From Aquariibacter albus (lineage in GTDB: Bacteria; Pseudomonadota; Gammaproteobacteria; Burkholderiales; Burkholderiaceae_C), in the NCBI RefSeq assembly GCF_014145335.1, contig NZ_JACIVI010000008.1, forward strand, positions 1 to 64,000: a stretch of DNA of 64,000 nucleotides. The letters run 5' to 3'. This document shows, piece by piece, positions 1 through 6,414 of the stretch; the stretch's first letter is position 1, and the number at the start of each line of letters is the position of its first letter. The notes below the pieces were generated by a model, which worked only from the letters and a program-made list of their open reading frames with translations, had not been told where the DNA came from and ran no database searches. The position numbers were made by a program, and so were the translations under genes.

Positions 1-306
1 GCGGCGCCGCACCTTGCGCTTGAGGTTCAGGCGCATCGCGCAGTACACCCGGTACACACGCTTGTGGTTCCAGCCGTGCCCGTCCTGACGCAGCCGGTCG
101 AAGCACTTCCAGAACCCCCAGCGCGGGCGCTTCTCCAGCATGCCGTTGATCGCCTGGATGACCGGCGCATCCTTGGCCGCCTGGTCCGTCGTGGGCTTGT
201 ACAGCGCCGACCGCGGTAGACCCACGGCCTGGCAGGCGCGCACACGGGACAGATGGTGTTCGTCGACCATGACCTGCACCGCAGCTCGCCTGGCGATCGG
301 CGTCAC
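1..306 (-). CDS. IS3-family transposase OrfB, N-terminal part (runs off window)
   Basis: Reading the minus strand from a GTG at 306 gives VTPIARRAAVQVMVDEHHLS, then RACQAVGLPRSALYKP and, further on, KRPRWGFWKCFDRLRQDGHG, the typical HTH_21 N-terminus of IS3 OrfB. The GTG overlaps the orfA stop (GTGA), and the frame is reached from orfA by a -1 shift on AAAA. The DDE catalytic core (rve domain) would lie before the window start, so I cannot tell whether the element is still active. About 102 codons are visible. Confidence 0.88.
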   Translation of the reverse strand, partial: MTPIARRAAVQVMVDEHHLSRVRACQAVGLPRSALYKPTTDQAAKDAPVIQAINGMLEKRPRWGFWKCFDRLRQDGHGWNHKRVYRVYCAMRLNLKRKVRRR

Positions 307-569
307 AATTTTCGCGACAGCACGTCCTTGATCGCTGCGTTCTCCAGCGCCAGATCGGCGTACATGCGCTTGAGTCGCGCGTTCTCCGCTTCGAGCTCCT
401 TGACGCGCTTGAGCTCGTTGACGGACATGCCCGCGAACTTGCTCTTCCACTGGTAGTACGTCGCCGAGCTGATGCCGTGCTTGCGGCAGACCTCCGCCAC
501 GGCCAGCCCCGTCTCGCCCTCGCTCAGGATCGCCAGGATCTGGCTCTCTGTGAATCTCGACTTCCTCAT
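303..569 (-). CDS. IS3-family transposase OrfA (helix-turn-helix protein)
   Basis: An 88-residue protein starting MRKSRFTESQILAILSEGE with a Tnp_1-type helix-turn-helix (about residues 5-45, including EVCRKHGISSATYYQWKSKF) and a C-terminal leucine-zipper-like coiled coil (about residues 50-80, ELEAENARLKRMYADLALEN). In this family OrfA binds the terminal inverted repeats. Its last codons read CGA AAA TTG TGA; a -1 slip on the AAAA run joins it to OrfB, giving the fused transposase. It appears intact. Expression probably depends on a promoter in the IS end at about 570-620. Confidence 0.9.
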   Translation of the reverse strand: MRKSRFTESQILAILSEGETGLAVAEVCRKHGISSATYYQWKSKFAGMSVNELKRVKELEAENARLKRMYADLALENAAIKDVLSRKL

Positions 570-615
570 CGCTCTTCCTCGAAGATGCGGAAGTCTCCAC
601 TTTCAGGTTGTCTAC

Positions 616-906
616 TCAGCGGGGGAGCTTACGGCGCCAGCGGGCGGTGACGGGGTTGTCCTCGGGCAGCTCGGCTGGGGCCAGGGCGACGAGGGCGGTC
701 TCCAGCCGATCAACGGTCCAGCCTGGCTCGCCCCCCTCTTCCAGCAGCTGAAAGTGATGCTGGCGCAGCACGCGGCGCCAGAGGCGCTGCAGCGGGTCCC
801 GTCCCCGAAGCACAGGTGGCGACCCCGCCCCGCACAGGCGGGCGGGCTGGACCATGGATTCGCGAGGAGGTCTCAAGGGCATCCCATACAGGGCGTGCGG
901 ATGCAC
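616..906 (-). pseudogene. possible gene fragment truncated by the IS element
   Basis: A 96-codon minus-strand frame whose second half (ending DNPVTARWRRKLPR) has the high third-position G+C of real genes here, while its first 20 codons look poor. The stop TGA at 616-618 coincides with the presumed terminal TGA of the IS, so the frame may have been cut by the insertion and now ends in IS sequence. I do not recognise the family. It could equally be a chance frame. Confidence 0.3.
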
Positions 907-1209
907 GGACGCGACGACATCACGCCAGCGCGGGGCGGGTATCGGGGCAGGAGAAACGAGACCTGCGGCCAGTGGCCGACAGGCGAAATCGGTGGATTGG
1001 CCGCACCGACCTGGAACACGGGCTTTCGGCCCGCGTGCACCGAACTGAAGCCCCGGGGGCGGGTCGGCGTTACAGCGCGCCCGTCCCAGGCCTCATCGGC
1101 GAGCCCCGGGGCGTGATCCAGTATGCCGCGGGGCACCGCTTCGGTGCCCCGGGCGTGCCCGGCGGCGGGGGGCCGCTGCGGCCCGGGCCGGGGAAGGAAG
1201 GCGGGCGCC
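907..1209. other. intergenic stretch without a supported gene
   Basis: No convincing reading frame. The only clear structure is a 9-bp stem at 1129-1151 (CGGGGCACC, loop GCTTC, GGTGCCCCG) without a following T tract. It lies past the end of the minus-strand DUF2892 gene, where a weak terminator would be expected. Confidence 0.5.
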
Positions 1210-1398
1210 TCAGCGGCGCTTGCAGCTCGTCCAGCCCAGAGGCAGGTAGGCCGGGCACCAGCGGATCAGGCCGGTGGCCAGGGGCAGCACGCCGAGGTAG
1301 CCCCAGGCGCCGATCACGCCGCCCACGGCCAGGCCGATCAGCAGCAGGCCGACGAGGATGCGCAGCAGGCGGTCGATGCCGCCGACGTTGGAAGTCAT
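1210..1398 (-). CDS. DUF2892 (YgaP-like) small membrane protein
   Basis: A 62-residue protein beginning MTSNVGGIDRLLRILVGLLL, matching the DUF2892 family, small inner-membrane proteins with a conserved N-VGxxDRxxR start and two hydrophobic segments (about residues 11-28 and 31-46), ending in a CxxxLPLG-type tail seen here as CPAYLPLGWTSCKRR. The start at 1398 is chosen because GGAGAA sits just upstream and because it gives the family N-terminus; a longer frame to 1443 exists. The function of the family is unknown. The gene lies downstream of the Crp/Fnr regulator on the same strand, a pairing common in betaproteobacteria. Confidence 0.85.
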   Translation of the reverse strand: MTSNVGGIDRLLRILVGLLLIGLAVGGVIGAWGYLGVLPLATGLIRWCPAYLPLGWTSCKRR

Positions 1399-1472
1399 GC
1401 AGGTTCTCCAGGGAAGGGCCCAGGGGGCCGGTGCCACGAGCATCGCCGCCGCGCCCGACGGCGTCGGTGACC

Positions 1473-2147
1473 TCAGTCCCCCAGCCCGCCGCCTGCCAGG
1501 GCGCGCAGCGCGGCCGGGTCGAGCACGGTGATGCGCTCGCGACCCAGGCTCAGCCAGCCCTGCTGCTCGAAGCGGCGAAGCAGGCGGCTGACGATTTCGC
1601 GCACCGTGCCGATCTCGTCCGCCAGGGCCTGGTGGGTCAGGCCCAGCACCGGGCCGCGGCCGAGCAGGGCGCCGGCCAGGCGCTGGTCCAGGCGCTGGAA
1701 GGCCACCGCCTCGACGAGCTGCATCAAGTCGGCCAGGCGGCCGGCCAGGGTGCCGATCAGGGTGCTGCGGAATCCGGGATGCGCCAGCCAGCGCTCCAGC
1801 CCGGCGCGCTGCAGCATCAGCAGCTCGCAGGGCTGGGTGCTGATGGCATGCGCGAACAGCGGCATCCCCTGCTGCAGGCAGGCCGTCGAGACCACGCAGA
1901 GGTCCCCGGGCCGCACGCGGTAAAGCTCGAGCGTGCGGCCCTGCGGCGAGCCCCGCGCCACGCGGATCTCACCGGCCAGCAGCAGCGGGAAACCGCCGCA
2001 GCGCCCGCCCTCCGCGAACAGCAGGGTGCCGGCCGGCACGGCCATGCGCTGGGCCTGCTCGGCCAGCACGGCGTCGCGCTCGACCGGATCGAGCTGGGCC
2101 AGGGCAGGATGCTGCCGCCAGGCTTCGGGGAGCAGGGGCGCGGGCAT
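1473..2147 (-). CDS. Crp/Fnr-family transcriptional regulator
   Basis: About 224 residues: an N-terminal cyclic-nucleotide-binding-like beta roll (about 25-115, with PAGTLLFAEGGRCGGFPLLL) and a C-terminal winged helix (about 145-220) with the recognition segment TVREIVSRLLRRFEQQG. The four-cysteine [4Fe-4S] pattern of FNR is not visible, so it is probably not an oxygen-sensing FNR; the ligand is unknown. Start taken at ATG 2147; a TTG two codons upstream is possible. No Shine-Dalgarno is obvious, and a GATAAT hexamer lies only 5 bp before the ATG, so the transcript could be leaderless. It likely controls the adjacent DUF2892 gene or itself. Confidence 0.88.
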   Translation of the reverse strand: MPAPLLPEAWRQHPALAQLDPVERDAVLAEQAQRMAVPAGTLLFAEGGRCGGFPLLLAGEIRVARGSPQGRTLELYRVRPGDLCVVSTACLQQGMPLFAHAISTQPCELLMLQRAGLERWLAHPGFRSTLIGTLAGRLADLMQLVEAVAFQRLDQRLAGALLGRGPVLGLTHQALADEIGTVREIVSRLLRRFEQQGWLSLGRERITVLDPAALRALAGGGLGD

Positions 2148-2175
2148 GGCCAATTATCACTGTGAGCTTATATTG
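2148..2175 (-). promoter_or_regulatory. promoter region of the Crp/Fnr gene with a small dyad
   Basis: An A+T-rich island in otherwise G+C-rich DNA. On the minus strand GATAAT (a -10-like hexamer) sits immediately before the ATG, and TCACTGTGA at 2157-2165 is a 9-bp palindrome with TGTGA/TCACA half-site character, a plausible autoregulatory site for a Crp-type protein. No good -35 is visible. Confidence 0.4.
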
Positions 2176-2277
2176 AGGTTCGACCCGGCCCGGCGATCCG
2201 GCCGGCTTCCCGGCTGAGGGCCACGGCCAGGCTGCGCCGCCGGCTGCCGGCTGCTGGGCGCCGGCCCTCACGGGCCT

Positions 2278-2802
2278 TCAGTCGAGCTGCGCGTCCAGCA
2301 CCCGCGCCTTGTGCCGGTAGTGGCGGGCCGAGGCCTTGCGGCCCGCCAGGCGATGCCCTTCGGCCTCGGCCCGCGCCGCGGCGGCGGCCTCGGCGAAGGC
2401 CTCGATCAGGGTGTTGCGCTCGACCGGCTCGACCCGCCGGCCCTGGTCGAAGCGGCCGGCCACCCAGCCTTCGTTCGGCCGCTCGATCACGCCCAGCACG
2501 GCCTGGCCTCCCGCCAGGCGGCCGAGGTAGAGGTGGACCGCACCGTCCGCCGCCTGCAGGCGCAGCACGCCCAGGCCTTCGGCCCGGCCGCCGGCACAGG
2601 GGCCCGACCAGCGCGGGCGTCCGCCATCGGGCAGCTCCTCGGGCAGCGTGAAGCGGCAGTGGGGCGGCCCGGCTTCGCGGGCCGGGCGGGGCGCGCCACC
2701 CTCGGCTGCGCCAGCTGCCGTCGCCGCCGCGATGAGCAGGGCCGCGAGGCCCCGCGCCGCCCGGCGGTCGCGCGTCTGCGGGGTCGCCGCTGCGCGGCTC
2801 AC
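2278..2802 (-). CDS. secreted hypothetical protein, translationally coupled to the M15 peptidase
   Basis: A 174-residue product starting at GTG 2802, which overlaps the upstream stop codon (GTGA). The N-terminus has an Arg-rich stretch and then GLAALLIAAATAAGAAEG, a probable signal peptide. The mature part contains short repeated beta-rich segments resembling MORN repeats (AEGLGVLRLQ, VHLYLGRLAGGQAVLGVI, NEGWVAGRFDQGRRV) and a charged Ala-rich C-terminal helix. No family is firmly recognised. Coupling to a peptidoglycan peptidase suggests an envelope role, but that is inference. Confidence 0.6.
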   Translation of the reverse strand: MSRAAATPQTRDRRAARGLAALLIAAATAAGAAEGGAPRPAREAGPPHCRFTLPEELPDGGRPRWSGPCAGGRAEGLGVLRLQAADGAVHLYLGRLAGGQAVLGVIERPNEGWVAGRFDQGRRVEPVERNTLIEAFAEAAAAARAEAEGHRLAGRKASARHYRHKARVLDAQLD

Positions 2803-3626
2803 CGCAGGGTGGGCGCCCAGGCGCGCACCAGCGACTCGCTGGCCTCGAAGTGCATGCCGTCTTCCTTGCCGAAGCTCACGCCCCAGTACCAGCCGTGGCG
2901 GTTGAAGATCGGTGCGATCTGCGTCAGCCCGAACTGCACGCGGCCATCGCCGTAGACATCGAGCACGCCGTTGAGCGTCAGGTCGATGGCCGTGCCCCAG
3001 GCGTGGTTGGAGATGCTGCTGCTCGATCCGCGCACCAGCCGGCAGCACAGCATGCCGGCCGTGCCCAGGGCCTGGTGGACGGCGGGCTGCTCGGCCTGGA
3101 TGTCGCGCATCACGGCCTTCAGGCTCAGCACGGCGGGCAGCAGGCCGGTGACGCGGAAGGGTCCGACGGTGTCGAGCACGATGTTGCGCCGCAGCTTGGG
3201 GTCGGTCGGCGGTTCGCACTGGCTGCTGTACTGGCCGCCGCGCGGGTCGCCCAACAGGCTCAGCATCAGCCCGTTGCGAACCGGCTTCAGCCCGGGGTTG
3301 ACCGTGCTGGCCGCCGGGATCGGCACGGTGCGGGTGACCGAGCTCGCGCCGGTGGCCGGCGTGGGCGGCACGCTGGCCTGGCCGCTGTAGGTGCCCGACA
3401 GGTGGGCCCAGCTGCGGCCGCCCGGGTCGATGCGGCCGTCGGGGCTGCGCATGAAGCCGGACTGGAAGTCCTCGATGGCGGCGATCGTGTTCGGCCCGCA
3501 GCGCCCGTCGGCATCGCCGACACGGGCGAAGCCGCGGGCCAGCAGCAGGTGCTGCACGGCCAGCACATCGGCACGAAGGTTGGGGGCGCCGCGGCCCACG
3601 GGCTGGGACAGGAGGACGGTCGGCAT
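2799..3626 (-). CDS. peptidoglycan-binding, M15-type peptidase (D-Ala-D-Ala carboxypeptidase-like)
   Basis: 275 residues. The N-terminal part (about 1-80) is a PG_binding_1-like module (DVLAVQHLLLARGF, RCGPNTIAAIEDFQSGF). The C-terminal part (about 150-275) resembles zinc peptidases of family M15: HAWGTAIDLT supplies the first His and Asp ligands, and GMHFEASE near the end supplies the last His. Such enzymes cut peptidoglycan stem peptides. No typical signal peptide is seen, which is odd for a wall enzyme; it may be released by another route, or act like phage or T6SS endolysins. The next gene starts within its stop codon. Confidence 0.78.
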   Translation of the reverse strand: MPTVLLSQPVGRGAPNLRADVLAVQHLLLARGFARVGDADGRCGPNTIAAIEDFQSGFMRSPDGRIDPGGRSWAHLSGTYSGQASVPPTPATGASSVTRTVPIPAASTVNPGLKPVRNGLMLSLLGDPRGGQYSSQCEPPTDPKLRRNIVLDTVGPFRVTGLLPAVLSLKAVMRDIQAEQPAVHQALGTAGMLCCRLVRGSSSSISNHAWGTAIDLTLNGVLDVYGDGRVQFGLTQIAPIFNRHGWYWGVSFGKEDGMHFEASESLVRAWAPTLR

Positions 3627-3821
3627 GGTCGCGACTCCGCTGGAGGGGGTCGGGCCAATCTACGGCGGCCCGGGCCGCCTGCCAAGCCGTCTTGCGGGCG
3701 ACTTGCCAGGCCCCGGGCGCAAGGCGGGGTGCACGCCGGCCAGGCTTCCGCGCATTCCTGCCGGATCCGCCCGCGGCCGTCGGCCGGCGGCCACCCGGCG
3801 GCCCCGCCGAGGGCCTAGAGT

Positions 3822-3916
3822 GGGGCCTGGCAAACCGGCGCGAAAGCCCGGGACGCAAAGCCTCCGGCCTGTCGTCCGTCCCCGAGGGGACGGGCCACGG
3901 TAGCGGGGTTGCCGGT
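3822..3916 (+). promoter_or_regulatory. cyclic-di-GMP-I (GEMM-I) riboswitch
   Basis: The leader of the subtilase gene matches the GEMM-I consensus in order. GGCAAACC (3829-3836) is followed by P2 CCGGCGC-GAAA-GCCCGG with the conserved GAAA tetraloop (3842-3845). Next come the invariant GACGCAAAGCC (3852-3862) and TCCGGCCT, a long P3 with a strong CCGTCCCC/GGGGACGG stem, and finally GGTAGCGGGGTTGCC (3899-3913). The outer helix P1 pairs GGCAA (3829-3833) with TTGCC (3909-3913). The core is close to the well-known Vibrio cholerae Vc2 aptamer. It should bind c-di-GMP and control the protease immediately downstream. Confidence 0.94.
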
Positions 3917-3958
3917 CCGGGTCCGTCAAGCCCGGCCGGTCTCTTCCTTCAGGAGACC
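3917..3958 (+). promoter_or_regulatory. putative expression platform hiding the ribosome binding site
   Basis: Between the aptamer and the ATG at 3963 are two hairpins: CCGGG/CCCGG (3917-3921 with 3931-3935) and GGTCTC/GAGACC (3938-3943 with 3953-3958). The second buries the Shine-Dalgarno AGGAG at 3951-3955. There is no U tract, so control is more likely at translation than at transcription termination. The direction of the response (on or off with c-di-GMP) cannot be read from sequence. Confidence 0.65.
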
Positions 3959-3962
3959 TGCG

Positions 3963-5537
3963 ATGCAATCCATCCCCCGGGGCCGTACGCGGCCCCTTCT
4001 TCGCGTGGTCGCCGCGCTGCTGCTGGCCGCCGCGCCCGCCCTGCGCGCCGAGACGGCGGTGCTGATCCCGGAAGAAGTGGCGCGTGGCGAACTGCCGATG
4101 CCGCCGCGCGCTCCGGTCACGGCCGGGGCGGCGGCCTCCGGTCAGGCCCGCTACATCGTCACCCTGCGCCGCGGCAGCGCCGAGGCGCCGGCCGATTCGG
4201 AGCGCCTGGTGCGCGGCCAGGCCGGCCGCATTCGCCAGCACTTCGGCCGTGCCTTGCGGGGCTACAGCGCCGAGGTGCCGGTCGGCCGCTCGCAGGCCTT
4301 CATCGAAGCGCTGCGCCGCAACCCGGAGGTGCTGGCCGTCGAGCTCGACCAGCCCGTGCGGCTGCGCCAGACCATCCAGTCCGCCGCCCCCTGGGGCCTG
4401 GACCGTAGCGACCAGCGCACGCTGCCGCTGTCGGGCGCCTTCACCTACCTCCGCAGCGGCCAGGGCGTGCGGGCCTACATCGTCGACACCGGCATCCTTG
4501 CCAGCCACCAGGACTTCGGCGGCCGCGTCGCCGAGGGCTACAGCACGGTGGCCGATGCGAACGGCAGCAGCGATTGCAACGGCCACGGCACCCATGTGGC
4601 CGGCATCGTCGGCGGCACGACCTGGGGCGTGGCCAAGGCCGTCAGCCTGGTGCCGGTGCGGGTGCTGGACTGCAATGGCGCGGGCATGAGCAGCGGCGTG
4701 ATCGCGGGCCTGGAATGGATCCTGGCGCATGGGGTCAAGCCGGCGGTGGTCAACCTCTCGCTCGGCGGGGGCGTGTCGCCCGCCATGGACGCCGCGGTGG
4801 CCCGTCTGGTCGCCGAGGGCTATGCCGTCGTCGTGGCCGCGGGCAACAGCGGGGCCGACGCCTGTGGCAGCTCGCCGGGCCGCGAGCCCTCGGTGCTGAC
4901 GGTCGGCGCGAGCACCGCGAGCGATGAACGCGCCAGCTATTCGAACTTCGGCCGCTGCGTCGACCTGTTCGCGCCCGGCAGCAGCATCCGCTCCGCCTAC
5001 GGCACCGGACCGACGGCCACCGCCACCATGAGCGGCACCTCGATGGCGGCCCCGCATGTGAGCGGTGCCCTGGCCCTGCTGCTGCAGCGCGCGCCCACGG
5101 CCACACCGGCCCAGCTCGCCACCACGCTCAAGGCGGAGGCCACCAGCGGCAAGCTCAAGACCGTCGGCACCGCATCGCCGAACCTGCTGCTGTTCAGCGC
5201 CATCGCCAGCTCGCCGATTCCGCGCAGCAGCGCGGTGGATGCGCTCAGCGGCAGCGCCGCGGCCTCGGGCTCGGCGGCCTGGCTCGCCACCGTCCAGGTG
5301 GTGGTGCGGGACCAGGACGGCGCCTACCTGCCGAAGGTCAGCGTCAAGGGCAGCTTCAGCAGCGGCGGCAGCGCGTCCTGCGTGACGGGCAGCACCGGCG
5401 TGTGCAGCCTGAAGTCCCCGAAGATCAAGAAGGCCGTGGCCTCGACGACCTTCCGCCTCGACGGCCTGAGCGGCGGCGGCGTGGTCTACGACGCGGCGCG
5501 CAACCGCAGCACCGAGCTCAGCCTGGCGCGACCCTGA
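3963..5537 (+). CDS. secreted subtilisin-like serine protease (S8, proteinase K type)
   Basis: 524 residues, start chosen by AGGAG 7 nt upstream. A signal peptide ([19 protein letters not shown], to about residue 29) is followed by an inhibitor I9 propeptide (about 60-135) and a peptidase S8 domain (about 150-425). The catalytic triad is visible: Asp175 (YIVDTG), His208 (NGHGTHVAG) and Ser360 ([12 protein letters not shown]), with oxyanion Asn304 (AAGNSG). A C-terminal region of about 90 residues resembles a beta-sandwich export or binding domain. It would be secreted and degrade extracellular or matrix proteins. Its leader is a c-di-GMP riboswitch, so synthesis is tied to the motile/sessile switch. 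Confidence 0.95.
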   Translation: MQSIPRGRTRPLLRVVAALLLAAAPALRAETAVLIPEEVARGELPMPPRAPVTAGAAASGQARYIVTLRRGSAEAPADSERLVRGQAGRIRQHFGRALRGYSAEVPVGRSQAFIEALRRNPEVLAVELDQPVRLRQTIQSAAPWGLDRSDQRTLPLSGAFTYLRSGQGVRAYIVDTGILASHQDFGGRVAEGYSTVADANGSSDCNGHGTHVAGIVGGTTWGVAKAVSLVPVRVLDCNGAGMSSGVIAGLEWILAHGVKPAVVNLSLGGGVSPAMDAAVARLVAEGYAVVVAAGNSGADACGSSPGREPSVLTVGASTASDERASYSNFGRCVDLFAPGSSIRSAYGTGPTATATMSGTSMAAPHVSGALALLLQRAPTATPAQLATTLKAEATSGKLKTVGTASPNLLLFSAIASSPIPRSSAVDALSGSAAASGSAAWLATVQVVVRDQDGAYLPKVSVKGSFSSGGSASCVTGSTGVCSLKSPKIKKAVASTTFRLDGLSGGGVVYDAARNRSTELSLARP

Positions 5538-5552
5538 GCCCGGGCGCACCGC

Positions 5553-6152
5553 CTAGGCCCAGCCCAGCGCCCGGGCGCGGGCCGCGGCCTCGGTTCGGTT
5601 GCCGGCCTCCAGGGCCAGCAGGATCGCGGCCACGTGCAGTTTGACGGTGCCCTCGCTGAGCCCGAGGCGCTGCGCGATCTGCTTGTTCGACGCGCCCTGC
5701 ACCAGGTCCTGCAGCACCTCCTGCTGGCGCGGGGTCAGGTGCGGCTCGGGCCGCAGGCCGGCCGGCTCGGGGGCGATCTCGAGCTCTTCGCCGGCCAGCA
5801 GGCGCTGCAGGGCCTGCTGCATGGCATCCGGCGCGAGCGATTTGCGCAGGAAGCCCACCGCGCCGCGGGCCCGGGCCCGGGCGGCCTCCCCGGCCTGCTC
5901 GGAGCCCGAGATCACCACGATCGGCACCGCGGGGTGCGCCCGGTGCAGGGTCTCGACCGGGTCGCTGTCGAAGCAGCCCGGCATGCGCAGGTCGAGCAGC
6001 AGCAGCTCGCAGTCCGGATCGGCGGCCAGACAGGCGCGGATCTCGTCGAGCGAGCCGGCTTCCTCCACCCGCGCCTCGGCCACCAGGCTGCGCACCAGGC
6101 GGGCCAGGGCGTCGCGGAACAGGGCGTGGTCGTCGGCGATCAGGATGCGCAT
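5553..6152 (-). CDS. NarL/FixJ-family response regulator
   Basis: 199 residues: a receiver domain (1-115) starting MRILIADDHALFRDAL with acidic pocket DD at 7-8, phospho-acceptor Asp54 (LLLDLRMPG) and Lys in FLRKS, then a LuxR-type helix-turn-helix (about 135-195: LTPRQQEVLQDLVQGASNKQ, GLSEGTVKLHVAAIL). It is divergent from the hybrid histidine kinase at 6415, so the two probably form a two-component system. It ends 15 bp after the convergent subtilase stop, making co-regulation by read-through unlikely. Confidence 0.92.
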   Translation of the reverse strand: MRILIADDHALFRDALARLVRSLVAEARVEEAGSLDEIRACLAADPDCELLLLDLRMPGCFDSDPVETLHRAHPAVPIVVISGSEQAGEAARARARGAVGFLRKSLAPDAMQQALQRLLAGEELEIAPEPAGLRPEPHLTPRQQEVLQDLVQGASNKQIAQRLGLSEGTVKLHVAAILLALEAGNRTEAAARARALGWA

Positions 6153-6414
6153 GCGCGCAGCCTAGCGCCCGGCCGAAGCGTCCGTCCCCGTCGGGGCGAA
6201 GCGGGGGCTGCCGCGGCGCTGCGTCCAGGCCCAGGCCAGGGCGGGCCACAGGGGCTGCGGGGCGGGCCGGGCCCTGGGCCGCGAGATCGTGCGAAAGTCC
6301 CCGGATGCTGGAGTCGAGCCTGTCGGAGGGGATCGGAATCGCCCGGGCCGCGGCGCGCCGGGGCGCTGCGCATGGTGCGGCGCCGGATCGACCGGCTGCA
6401 GGAGGCCCACGGAC

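Larger units (their letters stand above)
1..618 (-). mobile_element. IS3-family insertion sequence, 5' part, cut by window start
   Basis: The minus strand carries an orfA followed by an overlapping orfB in the -1 frame, the standard two-ORF layout of IS3-family elements that make an OrfAB transposase by programmed frameshifting. The outer end is probably near 618, where the minus strand reads TGAGTAGACAACCTGAAAG; IS3 elements usually end in TG. The other end and the target duplication lie outside the window, so this boundary is an estimate. The subgroup (IS3 or IS407-like) is not certain. Confidence 0.8.
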
